DNA from: Mycolicibacter minnesotensis
Lineage (GTDB): Bacteria > Actinomycetota > Actinomycetes > Mycobacteriales > Mycobacteriaceae
NCBI RefSeq assembly: GCF_010731755.1
Contig: NZ_AP022589.1
Span: 992,001 to 1,056,000, forward strand
Length of the DNA: 64,000 nt
Direction of reading: 5' to 3'
Shown: in pieces, positions 30,016 to 39,217 of the stretch
How the letters are laid out: the number at the start of each line of letters is the position of its first letter
How positions within the stretch are numbered: the stretch's first letter is position 1
The notes under the pieces: generated by a model
Databases searched by the model: none
What the model saw: the letters and a program-made list of their open reading frames with translations, nothing else
Told to the model about the DNA's origin: nothing
Position numbers and translations under genes: made by a program

Positions 30016-30666
30016 ATGCCCGTGCGCCTGGTCCTCGTCGACGACCACGAGATGGTGATCGAGGGCCTGCGCGCCATGCTGACCGCGTTCGCTGACCGGG
30101 TCGACGTGGTGGGACAGGCGATCAACGCCGCGCAGGCCTTGGAGGTGATCGCGCAGACCGATCCCGACATCGTGCTGTGCGACGTGCGAATGCGCGGAGA
30201 AAGCGGCCTGGACCTCTGCCTGGCGCTGCGGGAGCGTGAGCCGGAGCGCAAGGTCGTGATGCTCTCGGTCTACGACGACGAGCAGTACCTGTTCGAGGCA
30301 CTGCGGGTGGGTGCCAGCGGCTACCTGCTCAAGAGCATCAGCAGCGACGACCTGGTGCATCAGATCGAGTTGGCACACCGCGGCGAGACGGTGATCGACC
30401 CCGGCCTGGCGGCGCGGGCCGCCGGTACCGCCGCGCGGCTGCAACGCGATGAGTTCTGGCCCGGCGCACGACAGGGGCTGACCCAGCGCGAAAGTGAGAT
30501 CCTGGCCTACATGGTCAGCGGGCTGTCCAACCGCGGGATCGCCACCAAGCTGGTGATCGGCGATGAGACCGTCAAGAGCCACCTCCGCTCGATCTACCGC
30601 AAGCTCGGGGTGTCCGACCGCACCGGCGCGGTCGCCACCGCATTACGCGAAGGCATCTACCGGTGA
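30016..30666 (+). CDS. NarL/LuxR-type response regulator
   Basis: A 216-residue regulator. The receiver domain (residues 1-120) has the phospho-acceptor Asp56 in VLCDVRMRG and Lys near GYLLKSI. The C-terminal LuxR helix-turn-helix (about residues 152-212) reads LTQRESEILAYMVSGLSNRG with the ETVKSHLRSIYRKLGVSDRT recognition part. It overlaps the following histidine kinase gene by four bases (GTGA), so the two form a two-component system. The target genes cannot be read from the sequence. Confidence 0.94.
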   Translation: MPVRLVLVDDHEMVIEGLRAMLTAFADRVDVVGQAINAAQALEVIAQTDPDIVLCDVRMRGESGLDLCLALREREPERKVVMLSVYDDEQYLFEALRVGASGYLLKSISSDDLVHQIELAHRGETVIDPGLAARAAGTAARLQRDEFWPGARQGLTQRESEILAYMVSGLSNRGIATKLVIGDETVKSHLRSIYRKLGVSDRTGAVATALREGIYR

Positions 30667-31922
30667 GTTCCACCGGCCCGAACCGGCCACGCACCCGCAA
30701 ACCCAACGCGGTGCGGGACTTCGTCGATGCCAACCATGAACTGGCCCTGCTGCGAGAACTCATCCAGGCCGCCTCCAGCGGCCCGGGAGTCGAACCGCTG
30801 GCCGCCGCCGCGACCCGGATGATCACCGCGGCCACCGGCACCGACGTCTGCTTCGTGCACGTCCTCGACGACACCGAGCGCTCGCTGACCCTGACCGGGG
30901 CGACCCCACCCTTCGACACCGAGGTGGGCAAGATCCGGCTGCCGCTGGGTTCGGGGGTGTCGGGCTGGGTGGCCCGTCACCGCGAGCCGGTGGTGATCAG
31001 CCATGACAAAGAGGCCGATCCGCGGTACCTGCCGATCGAATCGCTGCGCGGACGTGACTTCACGTCGATGGTGTCGGTGCCCATGGAGACCGATCCGGGC
31101 GGGCTAGTGGGTGTGCTCAACGTGCACACCGTGGCGCGGCGCGACTTCACTCCGGGCGACGTCGAGCTGCTGCGGGTCATCGGTCGATTGATCGCCGGGG
31201 CCATGCACCAGGCCCGCCTGCACCGGCAGCTGGTCGCGAGGGAGCGTGCCCACGAGCTGTTCGTCGAGCAGGTGATCGAGGCCCAGGAGATCGAGCGCCG
31301 CCGGCTGGCCGGTGATATCCACGACGGCATCTCGCAGCGCCTGGTGACGTTGTCCTACCGGCTCGACGCCGCGGCCCGCGCGGTCGGCAACGACCCCGAC
31401 GAGGCGTCGACGCAACTCGAAGCCGCCCGGGAGCTCGCCGGGCTGACCCTGCAGGAGACCCGCGTAGCGATCAGCGGGCTGCGGCCACCGGTACTCGACG
31501 ACCTGGGCCTGTCCGGTGGGCTGGCCAGCCTTGCCCGGTCGATCCCCCAACTGACCATCGAGCTGGATCTGGCCGAGACCCGGCTGCCCGAGCACATCGA
31601 GCTGGCGCTGTACCGGATAGCGCAGGAGGGCCTGCAGAACGTGGTCAAACACGCGGCCGCTACGACGGTGCGGCTGGGCTACGCGGTGATCGCCTCTCCC
31701 GACACCGCTCGGCTGGAGATCGTCGACGACGGCGTGGGATTCGACACCTTCGAGCACCCGGTGGGCGGCGATGAGATGGGTGGTTATGGCGTGCTGTCGA
31801 TGGCCGAACGCGCCGAGCTGGTCGGTGGCCGGCTCAACATCCGGTCGCGCCCGGGGGCAGGCACCACCGTCACCGCCACCATCCCGATACCGTCGCCCGC
31901 TCCGCGCGACTCCGACGGCTAA
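30663..31922 (+). CDS. GAF-domain sensor histidine kinase (NarX-type)
   Basis: A 419-residue cytoplasmic kinase, with no membrane segment. A GAF domain covers about residues 40-190. The HisKA_3 dimerisation segment carries His220 in RRRLAGDIHDGISQRL, and the ATPase domain (about 315-410) has LQNVVKHAAATTVRL and VDDGVGFDTF. The start is a GTG overlapping the response regulator stop. GAF kinases of this type sense a small ligand, redox state or a gas in mycobacteria; the ligand here is unknown. Confidence 0.92.
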   Translation: MSSTGPNRPRTRKPNAVRDFVDANHELALLRELIQAASSGPGVEPLAAAATRMITAATGTDVCFVHVLDDTERSLTLTGATPPFDTEVGKIRLPLGSGVSGWVARHREPVVISHDKEADPRYLPIESLRGRDFTSMVSVPMETDPGGLVGVLNVHTVARRDFTPGDVELLRVIGRLIAGAMHQARLHRQLVARERAHELFVEQVIEAQEIERRRLAGDIHDGISQRLVTLSYRLDAAARAVGNDPDEASTQLEAARELAGLTLQETRVAISGLRPPVLDDLGLSGGLASLARSIPQLTIELDLAETRLPEHIELALYRIAQEGLQNVVKHAAATTVRLGYAVIASPDTARLEIVDDGVGFDTFEHPVGGDEMGGYGVLSMAERAELVGGRLNIRSRPGAGTTVTATIPIPSPAPRDSDG

Positions 31923-31934
31923 GGCGCCCGGGAA

Positions 31935-32444
31935 CTAGAAATCCCCGGCGTTGCGTCGCAACGTCTCAATCGCCGAAGACAGCGCCCGGGATTCCTGTTC
32001 CGACATACCGACATCGGCGAACACCTCGCGATTGAGGCTGTCCGTCGCGGCAGACACCGTCGAGCGGCCCAGCTCGGTGATGGACACCAAGGTGGTTCGG
32101 CCGTCAGTGGGATGCGGCAGCCGCTCAACCAGGCCGGCGGCCTCCAGCCGACGGATCGCATGCGTGACGCTGGTGACGTGGACCTGCAGCCGGTCGGACG
32201 CCTTGGTGATCGGCAGCGCTCCGGAGCGACTGAACGCCAGCAGCCTCAGCAGCTCGAACCGGGAGAAGCTCAGGTCGTAGGCCCGCAGTGTCGCCTCCAC
32301 CCGGGCCAGCAGGATCTGATGGGCGCGCATCACCGACGTCACCGCCACCATGCCGTCGGCCACGTCACTCCAACCAGCCCGCTCCCAGTTGGCGCGGGCC
32401 AGCGCGATCGGGTCGGAGTCGCCGGAGGGACGAGAAACTGCCAC
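31935..32444 (-). CDS. MarR-family transcriptional regulator
   Basis: A 169-residue winged-helix regulator. The helix-turn-helix is GALPITKASDRLQVHVTSVT followed by AIRRLEAAGLVERL, and the wing is PHPTDGRTTLVSITELGRS. It is transcribed divergently from the type III polyketide synthase, 123 bases away, so it is the probable regulator of that operon; phenolic ligands are common for this family. No clear palindrome was found in the spacer. Confidence 0.88.
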   Translation of the reverse strand: MAVSRPSGDSDPIALARANWERAGWSDVADGMVAVTSVMRAHQILLARVEATLRAYDLSFSRFELLRLLAFSRSGALPITKASDRLQVHVTSVTHAIRRLEAAGLVERLPHPTDGRTTLVSITELGRSTVSAATDSLNREVFADVGMSEQESRALSSAIETLRRNAGDF

Positions 32445-32567
32445 GCTCCTTTTCTTACCGCACCGGAGGCCGTGGACCGCTCAGCAGTGCGTGAACGGCC
32501 GCATTTTCACGACATCACGGCATAGAGTGCAATTGAACCCTTGAGCATTCGGAAACGTGACCCCGAC

Positions 32568-33611
32568 ATGACCCTCAGAACACCGTCACTCGCCGCGGTA
32601 GCCATTGAATTCCCGGCTCACCGCTACAGCCAGGCGGAATCGGCCGAGGCGCTGGGCGATTTCGCCGGCCCGGAATTTCGGCGGTTCTTCGACGCCAGCG
32701 GCGTAGCTTCCCGCCATCTGGCATTGCCGCTGTCACGGTATGCCGAACTGACCGGTTTCAGCGAGGCCAACGACATCTTCATCGATGTCGCACTCGACCT
32801 CGCCGAGCAGGCGCTGCTGCGGTCTTTGGACGCCGCGAAACTCAAGCCTGCCGATGTCGACGTCGTGTTCTCGACGACGGTGACTGGTCTGGCCGTGCCC
32901 ACACTGGATGCCCGACTGGCGGCCAGAGTCGGGTTGCGGCCCGACGTCAAGCGGGTGCCGCTCTTCGGGTTGGGCTGCGTCGCCGGCGCTGCCGGGGTGG
33001 CGCGGATGTATGACTACCTGCGTGCCTACCCCGACCAGGTGGCGGCACTGGTCGCGGTGGAACTGTGCTCGCTGACCATCCAGCGCGACGACCGCTCGAT
33101 GGCAAATTTCGTGGCAGCCAGCCTCTTCGGCGACGGCGCCGGTGCCGTGATCGCGACCGGGGCGAACCGCCATCCGGCCGGTCCCAGGGTTCTGGCGACC
33201 CGCAGCCGGCTCTACCCCGACACCCAGGACGTGATGGGCTGGGACATCGGTACCAACGGCTTCCGGATCAAGCTGTCTGTCGAAGTCGCCACCGTCGTCG
33301 AGAAATACCTGGCCGAAGATGTGCGCAACTTTCTGGCCGACTGCGGGCTGTCCCCCGATGATGTGACCACCTACGTCAGCCATCCCGGCGGACCGAAGGT
33401 CATCGAGGCGGTCCAGAACGTGCTTGATCTGCCCGCGAATGCGCTGGACCGAACCCGGAAATCGCTGCGCGAGAACGGAAATCTCTCCTCGGTCTCGGTA
33501 CTCGACGTACTGCGGGCCACCATGGCCGAGCCACCGCCCCCCGGCTCACTCGGCCTGATGGTCGCTATGGGTCCGGGATTCTGCTGCGAACTCGTGCTGC
33601 TGAGCTGGTAG
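32568..33611 (+). CDS. Type III polyketide synthase (chalcone/stilbene synthase family)
   Basis: A 347-residue thiolase-fold synthase. The catalytic triad is complete: Cys137 in LFGLGCVAGAAG, His272 in YVSHPGGPKV and Asn305 in ENGNLSS; the spacing is close to that of mycobacterial PKS18. The GDGAGAVI loop is present. ATG 32568 is preferred over the TTG nine codons upstream. Enzymes of this type in actinobacteria make alkyl-pyrones or alkylresorcinols from acyl-CoA starters and malonyl-CoA. It heads a coupled operon with an ICMT-like methyltransferase, an ABC ATPase and a permease. Confidence 0.95.
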   Translation: MTLRTPSLAAVAIEFPAHRYSQAESAEALGDFAGPEFRRFFDASGVASRHLALPLSRYAELTGFSEANDIFIDVALDLAEQALLRSLDAAKLKPADVDVVFSTTVTGLAVPTLDARLAARVGLRPDVKRVPLFGLGCVAGAAGVARMYDYLRAYPDQVAALVAVELCSLTIQRDDRSMANFVAASLFGDGAGAVIATGANRHPAGPRVLATRSRLYPDTQDVMGWDIGTNGFRIKLSVEVATVVEKYLAEDVRNFLADCGLSPDDVTTYVSHPGGPKVIEAVQNVLDLPANALDRTRKSLRENGNLSSVSVLDVLRATMAEPPPPGSLGLMVAMGPGFCCELVLLSW

Positions 33612-33615
33612 CTGC

Positions 33616-34116
33616 ATGTACTACCTGTTGATTCTGGCCGTCGGACTTGAACGCCTGGTGGAGTTGGTCGTGTCCAACTCCAACGCCAAATGGGCCTTTG
33701 CGCGCGGCGGCAAGGAGTTCGGCCGCGGGCACTATCCCGTCATGGTCATCCTGCACAGCGGATTTCTGATCGCCTGCGCGGCCGAGGTATGGCTGTTACA
33801 CCGCCCATTCCTGGGCTGGCTGGGGTGGCCGATGTTGGCCCTGACAGTGTTGAGTCAGGTGTTGCGCTGGTGGTGTGTGCGGACTTTGGGGCGGCGCTGG
33901 AACACTCGGGTGATCGTGCTGCGCGACACCCCCTTGGTGGTGCGGGGCCCCTATCGCTGGCTGCGGCATCCCAACTACGTGGCGGTGGTGATCGAGGGCG
34001 TGGCACTGCCGCTGGTGCACACCGCATGGCTCACCGCTGCGGTGTTCACGCTGGCCAACGCCGCACTGCTGCGGGTTCGGATCCGGCTGGAGAACTCAGC
34101 TCTGGGCTACACGTGA
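33616..34116 (+). CDS. ICMT-like membrane methyltransferase
   Basis: A 166-residue integral membrane protein of the isoprenylcysteine carboxyl methyltransferase family, with about four membrane segments. The signature RGPYRWLRHPNYVAVVIEG lies at about residues 112-130. In actinobacterial type III polyketide clusters (the Streptomyces srs locus is the example I know) such an enzyme methylates the phenolic lipid. It starts 4 bases after the synthase and overlaps the ABC ATPase start as GTGA. Confidence 0.87.
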   Translation: MYYLLILAVGLERLVELVVSNSNAKWAFARGGKEFGRGHYPVMVILHSGFLIACAAEVWLLHRPFLGWLGWPMLALTVLSQVLRWWCVRTLGRRWNTRVIVLRDTPLVVRGPYRWLRHPNYVAVVIEGVALPLVHTAWLTAAVFTLANAALLRVRIRLENSALGYT

Positions 34117-34859
34117 GCGGAGCACGCCCGCGGGAGCTGACCATCGAACTGCGCGACGTCGTGCGCGAGTATCACATCGGTGGCCAACGCGTGCGTGCTC
34201 TCGATCGAATCAACCTGCAGCTCAACGGCGGACGGTTCGTATCTGTCGTCGGGCCGTCCGGAGCGGGCAAGAGCACACTGCTGCACCTGCTGGGCGCACT
34301 GGACTCCCCCGACAGCGGTTCGGTGATCTTCGACGGCACCGAGATCGGACGTCTCTCAGACGAGCAGGCGTCGGCGTTTCGCCGTCACCGGGTGGGGTTC
34401 GTCTTTCAGTTCTTCAACCTGCTTCCGACACTGTCGGCGTGGGAGAACGTGGCGGTCCCCAAACTCCTCGACGGCAGCCGGCTGGACCGGGTCAGAGATG
34501 ACGCGATAAATCTGTTGGGGCGGGTCGGTCTCGGCAACCGGATCGAGCATCGACCCGCAGAACTCTCGGGTGGGCAATTGCAACGCGTCGCGATAGCACG
34601 CGCGCTGATGATGGATCCGTCGTTGATCCTCGCCGATGAACCCACCGGCAACCTGGATTCGGCAACGGGCGCTTCGATATTGCGGCTACTGGCCGAGGTG
34701 GCGCACGAAGGCGGCCGATCCCGGTTGGTGGTGATGGTGACTCACGATCGCGATGCCGCGCAGGCTACCGACCGGGTGATCAGCTTGCAGGACGGCCGAG
34801 TCGGTTCTGACCACGGCGATCGACTGCGCAACGATGAACGGGCTGCGGTCCGGCGATGA
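34113..34859 (+). CDS. ABC transporter ATP-binding protein (MacB/LolD type)
   Basis: A 248-residue ATPase. GTG 34113 overlaps the previous stop. Walker A is GPSGAGKST, the Q-loop is [12 protein letters not shown], the signature is [15 protein letters not shown], Walker B is [13 protein letters not shown], and the switch His is in VMVTHD. The sequence is of the LolD/MacB group that pairs with FtsX-type permeases; such transporters extrude lipids, lipoproteins or small toxic products. The permease follows with an ATGA overlap. Confidence 0.94.
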   Translation: MSGARPRELTIELRDVVREYHIGGQRVRALDRINLQLNGGRFVSVVGPSGAGKSTLLHLLGALDSPDSGSVIFDGTEIGRLSDEQASAFRRHRVGFVFQFFNLLPTLSAWENVAVPKLLDGSRLDRVRDDAINLLGRVGLGNRIEHRPAELSGGQLQRVAIARALMMDPSLILADEPTGNLDSATGASILRLLAEVAHEGGRSRLVVMVTHDRDAAQATDRVISLQDGRVGSDHGDRLRNDERAAVRR

Positions 34860-37354
34860 CGGGGGCGTTAGCCGCCACCGCGAGCCGCCTGCGGCTATTA
34901 AGTCTGCGCGAACTTCTAGTCCACCGGCGGCGCACTCTCGCCGCGATCACCGTCATGGCGGTGTCCTCGATGTACCTCGTTGCGGTGTTGGGCATCTTCG
35001 GGTCGATCACCGGATCGGTGACCCGGCTCTCCGATGGAATAGCCGGGATCGCCAGTCTCGAGGTGTCCGGCGTCACCGACGCCGGATTCCCGGCCTCGGT
35101 GGCAGTCGACGTGGTGGCCGTCCCCGGCGTCGCGACCGCCGCACCGCTGATTCGGACCGCGATGTCCACGCCTACCGGAACCATGCTGTTGTTCGGCGCA
35201 GATGCGAGCAGCGTCGAGCTGGCCGGGGCCTTGGCAGACGCCCTCGCCCATCCTCCGGGCGGATCGGCAAAGACACCGGGCGGCGTGCAGGTCGGGCCGA
35301 GTGTCGGTCATGCCAGGGGCGACGGGTTCCGGCTGGGCACGACCTGGGTCACGGTGTCGCAGGTACTCACCGGAAAGCATCTGGCGGACCTCAACGGCGG
35401 CAACTACATCCTGGCGCCACTTGCCTTGGCGCAGAACATCACCGGGCGGACAGGTCAGCTCGATTCGATCCTGATCACCACCAAGCCGGGGACAGACCTC
35501 GCCGCGGTGCGTACCGCGGTGGCCGCGGCGGTCGACGGGCGCGCGGTTGTCGCCGAGCCACGGATGCGCGCGACTCGGGCCGGCGACGGCGTCCGCCTGA
35601 TGAACTACATGGCATTGATGGGCGCCGCAGTTGCCTTGGTGGTCGGGGCATTCCTGGTCTACACCACGATGACCATGGCGATCACCCAACGCCGCCCGGT
35701 CATCTCGACACTGCGCGCTATCGGCGGCCGCAGGGCCACCATAGTCGCTGACCTGATCGGTGAGGCCGCGGTCCTCGGTGTGCTCGGTGGCGCGCTCGGA
35801 GCGGCCTTGGGAATATTTCTGGGCCACCTGGCAATTCGCCGACTGCCGCCGGCCATCACCCAAGGGCTCGAAGCGCGGGTCGAATACTGGCTGCCCGGCT
35901 ACGCCCTGCCTGTCGCGGTCGCCGCCACGGTGCTGGCCAGCGTCACCGCGGCGGCCATGGCGGCGCGGCAGGTTTACAAGGTGTCGCCGATCGAGGCATT
36001 GGCTCCGGTCGGCGCCTCTGCGGCCGACGCCGTACCGCGCCGACTGCGGATAGTCAGTGGGATCGCTGCGGTGGTAGTGATCGCGGTGTCGCTGGCGATC
36101 GTCGTCGCCCATCGCGGCACCACGTCACTGGCGGCGATGATGGCGGTGTTCTGCGCCGAGATCACGCTCGGATTCGCGCTCACCGCTGCTCTGGTAACCG
36201 CCGCGGCCGCAGCTGCCCGGGTTTTCGGCACAGCCGGCGCGGTCGGGGCGGCCACCATCGAACGCGCGCCGCGGCGGGTCTGGGCGACCCTGATGACCGT
36301 GCTGATCGCCGTGGTCACCACGGTGGTGATCACCGGGACCAACAACGACATGATCGCCTCGGCGCGCACCATCTTCGCCCCCGTCGCCGAGGTAGACATC
36401 TGGGTCAGCGCGAATGCCCCCGACAGCTTTGCCACCGACGCGTTGCCACAGGGCCTGCAGGAGCAGGTCGCCGGGGTGCCTGGCGTGGCGCAGGTCAGCC
36501 CGGGCGCCCACGGTTTCGCGGTGATCGGCGGCACTCGGGTGATGCTCGACGGGTTCTCCCCCGGATCGGCCGACCCGCTGTTCCGGGCACTCGACGACCC
36601 AACACGCCGCGACGTGCTCGCCGGGCGGGGCGTGGTGCTGTCGCAGAACCTGGGTGCGACGCTGGACGTGCGGGTCGGCGACAAACTGCACCTCCAGACG
36701 CCACGCGGCCCACGCCAGGCTGAGGTGCTCGCATTGGTGCCCTACTTCTCCACGGTCATCGGGACAGTCGGGATCGGGCTGGACCAACTCCGTTCCTGGT
36801 TTGATCGCCCGGCCGTGACGACGCTGCAGGTGAGCGCCGCAGACGGGGTCGATCACACGCGGCTGATGGCCGACATTCGCCACGTGGTCCCCGAACCGAA
36901 CTACGTCTACGACGGTCGTGCCGCACTGGCCGGTCTCGAAGCTCCGCTGCGTCAGAGCATGGTGATCGCCAACGCGGTGTTGCTCATCGTGGTGTTCGTG
37001 GCCGCGGTGGCGTTGTTCACCACGCTGACGCTGTCGGTGCTTGAGCGGCGCCGCGAGATCGGAGTGCTGCGGGCGATCGGCGCGAACCGCCGCTTCACCA
37101 TGCAGATGGTGCTGGCCGAAGCAGCGGGCATCGGCGTGGTCGGCGGCCTATTGGGGCTGGTGATCGGACTCACCGATCAGTGGCTCTACAGCCTGGTCAG
37201 TGCCGAGATCATGAATTTCACCGTCACGTTCCATCCGACCCCGGTGGCTCCGGCCTATGCCCTCGGCGCGGTGGCGATCAGCCTGCTCGGTTCGGTGCCG
37301 CCCGCGCGGCGAGCGGCCCGCCTGAACATCATCGACGCGGTCGCCTCGGAATAG
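34856..37354 (+). CDS. FtsX-type ABC transporter permease, double domain
   Basis: An 832-residue permease starting with an ATG that overlaps the ATPase stop. There is an N-terminal membrane segment (about residues 23-42), then a first periplasmic part and a first FtsX block (about 250-380). A second periplasmic domain (about 480-690) and a second FtsX block (about 700-832, ending PARRAARLNIIDAVASE) follow. ERRREIGVLRAIGANRRFTM is the typical cytoplasmic loop of the C-terminal FtsX domain. With the ATPase and the polyketide genes it probably exports the product or places it in the outer envelope. Confidence 0.92.
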   Translation: MTGALAATASRLRLLSLRELLVHRRRTLAAITVMAVSSMYLVAVLGIFGSITGSVTRLSDGIAGIASLEVSGVTDAGFPASVAVDVVAVPGVATAAPLIRTAMSTPTGTMLLFGADASSVELAGALADALAHPPGGSAKTPGGVQVGPSVGHARGDGFRLGTTWVTVSQVLTGKHLADLNGGNYILAPLALAQNITGRTGQLDSILITTKPGTDLAAVRTAVAAAVDGRAVVAEPRMRATRAGDGVRLMNYMALMGAAVALVVGAFLVYTTMTMAITQRRPVISTLRAIGGRRATIVADLIGEAAVLGVLGGALGAALGIFLGHLAIRRLPPAITQGLEARVEYWLPGYALPVAVAATVLASVTAAAMAARQVYKVSPIEALAPVGASAADAVPRRLRIVSGIAAVVVIAVSLAIVVAHRGTTSLAAMMAVFCAEITLGFALTAALVTAAAAAARVFGTAGAVGAATIERAPRRVWATLMTVLIAVVTTVVITGTNNDMIASARTIFAPVAEVDIWVSANAPDSFATDALPQGLQEQVAGVPGVAQVSPGAHGFAVIGGTRVMLDGFSPGSADPLFRALDDPTRRDVLAGRGVVLSQNLGATLDVRVGDKLHLQTPRGPRQAEVLALVPYFSTVIGTVGIGLDQLRSWFDRPAVTTLQVSAADGVDHTRLMADIRHVVPEPNYVYDGRAALAGLEAPLRQSMVIANAVLLIVVFVAAVALFTTLTLSVLERRREIGVLRAIGANRRFTMQMVLAEAAGIGVVGGLLGLVIGLTDQWLYSLVSAEIMNFTVTFHPTPVAPAYALGAVAISLLGSVPPARRAARLNIIDAVASE

Positions 37355-37366
37355 CTTGGTTCCGCA

Positions 37367-37387
37367 GGCGTCCGAACGTCGGATGCC
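37367..37387. terminator. Hairpin between the convergent permease and orphan gene
   Basis: Arms GGCGTCCGA and TCGGATGCC (one G-T pair) around a 3-base loop, directly before the stop of the orphan gene. Without a T-tract, but well placed to end both transcripts. Confidence 0.5.
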
Positions 37388-37879
37388 TCAGACGAGTCCA
37401 AGCTGGATCAGGTCGGTGAACAGCTCGGCGAACGGGTCGGTGAACGGCAGCGCGAACGTACTGTCCAGGTCCGGGCAACCCGGGACGATGAAGGTGTTGA
37501 CCGTCTCCCCGGCGACCCCGATACTGGCGGCCCCGAATCCAAGGTTGTCCTCCGGGTCGGTTCCCGACGTCAGGATGTCGGTGAACCACGCAGTTTGCAG
37601 AACCACTGCGACGTAGTTGTCGTCGTCGGGGTCGGCCGCCGACGTCAGGGTGAACAGACCGAAATCGGTGGTGCGACTGATGAAATCCGGATCATCGACC
37701 GAACCGAACAGCGCAGCTCCGAGATCACCGGCGTCGCTGACGAACCAGGAGTCGGGGCCGGCGGTGCGACCACCACCCTCGGCGTGGACCGGCGCGCCGA
37801 GCGCCGTGGAGGCCAGCCCGAGGGTGACCGCCAGGCCGACCAGGCCGACTCGACGTTGTGTAGCAACAGTTTTACTCAT
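37388..37879 (-). CDS. Small secreted acidic protein, no recognised family
   Basis: A 163-residue protein with a signal peptide (residues 1-33, VGLVGLAVTLGLASTALG then APVHA). The mature part is acidic and rich in Asp, Phe and Thr, with two Cys-free halves and one Cys near the C-terminus (VPGCPDLD), and ends in a hydrophobic FAELFTDLIQLGLV. I do not recognise a family. Its ATG overlaps the stop of the upstream methyltransferase by four bases, so it is translationally coupled to the tailoring set and may carry or hold the product outside the cell; that is inference. Confidence 0.75.
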   Translation of the reverse strand: MSKTVATQRRVGLVGLAVTLGLASTALGAPVHAEGGGRTAGPDSWFVSDAGDLGAALFGSVDDPDFISRTTDFGLFTLTSAADPDDDNYVAVVLQTAWFTDILTSGTDPEDNLGFGAASIGVAGETVNTFIVPGCPDLDSTFALPFTDPFAELFTDLIQLGLV

Positions 37880-38559
37880 GATGGGAACTCCGATCTCTCG
37901 CCGTTACCTGATTCACTTCCACCCCCGAGCGGCGGCTGCGGCAGCACGGTGGCGAACCCCTGAAGTTGTGGCGTACACGGCGGCGGCACCGGGCTGCGCC
38001 GGATGCTGGACAGGCCAGCGGTGTCGAATCCCGCTGCGGCGATGGCATCCAGCGTGCGACGGTTGGGCCGGCAGCCCGACGACAGCCACGCCCACGGTTG
38101 CGCGATCAGGTCCTGAAAACGGCCCATTGCGCCCTCGCCGCGGACGTGCTCGAGCACCACCAGCCGGCCGCCGGGGGCCAGCACCCGGCGGATCTCACCC
38201 AGGGTGGCAGCGACATCATCGACCGAACACAGCACGAGGCCCACATGCACTGAGTCGAAGCTGTTGTCCGGAAAAGGAATCGACTCACCGACCGCGTCGA
38301 CGATGTCCACCGCGATACCGCGGCGGCGCGCCAGGGCCGTCGCCATCCGGCGCATCGCCGGCTCCGGCTCGACGGCGGCGACCGTCGTCACCGCAGCGGG
38401 AAGAAACATCAGGTCGGCGCCGGGCCCCAATCCGATCATCAACAGCCGGCCGGTGGCTGCGCTCATCGCAGTTCGGCGGTAGCGGCGATAGAACAATCGA
38501 TCGAAGAACGGCATTCCGAACCGATACACATACGGGAACAACGGGTTACGCCGCGCCAT
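37876..38559 (-). CDS. Class I SAM-dependent methyltransferase
   Basis: A 227-residue methyltransferase (start MARRNPLFPYVYRF at 38559; a longer frame to 38610 overlaps the next gene further). The SAM site is LLMIGLGPGADLMFLP, followed by VAAVEPEPAMRRM, SFDSVHVGLVLCSVDD and VLAPGGRLVVLEHV. The overall look is of the UbiE/COQ5 group that methylates phenolic or quinone lipids. It sits between the DUF4389 gene (14-base overlap) and the secreted orphan (ATGA overlap) in a compact operon with the FAD monooxygenase. Confidence 0.88.
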   Translation of the reverse strand: MARRNPLFPYVYRFGMPFFDRLFYRRYRRTAMSAATGRLLMIGLGPGADLMFLPAAVTTVAAVEPEPAMRRMATALARRRGIAVDIVDAVGESIPFPDNSFDSVHVGLVLCSVDDVAATLGEIRRVLAPGGRLVVLEHVRGEGAMGRFQDLIAQPWAWLSSGCRPNRRTLDAIAAAGFDTAGLSSIRRSPVPPPCTPQLQGFATVLPQPPLGGGSESGNGERSEFPS

Positions 38560-39205
38560 CGGTCGCCCACCGCTCGCCTTGATCCAACCGGAACGGCGGG
38601 TACTCGTCACGCATCAACGAGACGTAGACCGCCACCCGATAGCGCCAGCGAACGATCCCCAGCAACAGATCGGACATGCCGGCGGGGATGGTTCCGGTGA
38701 TCAACAACGTCAACGCCGTGATGACGCACAACAACTGCAGCACCGGCTCCAAGGCCCAGCACATCAGGACCTGCGGCAAACCCAACAACCACGACTTGAC
38801 CAACACCGTCCGATTGTCCAGCCGGTCGGGATAGTCGACCTGCAGATCGGCCGGATAGTCGGGCCGCGAAGCCAGGGTGAACGGCGGGTACCGGTCGGTG
38901 CTGTTCATCGGAAACCGGTAGTTCATGACGCGCCAGGACCAGCGCAGCACGCCCACATTGAAGTCGAATAGCGGGCGCGGATAGCGCCCGGAGATAAGTA
39001 TCGCGACGCCGGCGATCACAGTAAGCGGCAGATAGACCAGATACAGGACCAACAGGATCGGATAGTGCGGCGTGGCCAGCACACACCATTTGATCAGCCA
39101 CAGCCAGCGCGATGGACTGTCGAACGCGCCGCGTACCCGCACCGGATCGGCCGGCGGCCGCTCGCCGGGGCCGGGGGCCGGATCGTCAGGTGCGGGAAGC
39201 GACAT
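38546..39205 (-). CDS. DUF4389 membrane protein
   Basis: A 219-residue protein with two hydrophobic regions (about residues 40-68 and 140-170). Two repeated halves each contain a LLGIVRWRYRVAVYVSLMRD-like motif followed by YPPF (LRWSWRVMNYRF ... RYPPF in the first, RWRYRVAVYVSL ... EYPPF in the second), the hallmark of DUF4389. A Pro/Asp-rich cytoplasmic N-terminus precedes it. The function is unknown. It lies between the FAD monooxygenase and the methyltransferase with overlaps or short gaps, so it is probably a membrane partner of that pathway. Confidence 0.83.
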   Translation of the reverse strand: MSLPAPDDPAPGPGERPPADPVRVRGAFDSPSRWLWLIKWCVLATPHYPILLVLYLVYLPLTVIAGVAILISGRYPRPLFDFNVGVLRWSWRVMNYRFPMNSTDRYPPFTLASRPDYPADLQVDYPDRLDNRTVLVKSWLLGLPQVLMCWALEPVLQLLCVITALTLLITGTIPAGMSDLLLGIVRWRYRVAVYVSLMRDEYPPFRLDQGERWATDGAA

Positions 39206-39217
39206 CGTCGACCCTCC

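Noticed and set aside
33690..34112. Upstream extension of the ABC ATPase frame through the ICMT gene
   Set aside because: The GTGA overlap at 34113 gives a normal-length ATPase; the extension is ICMT read in another frame.
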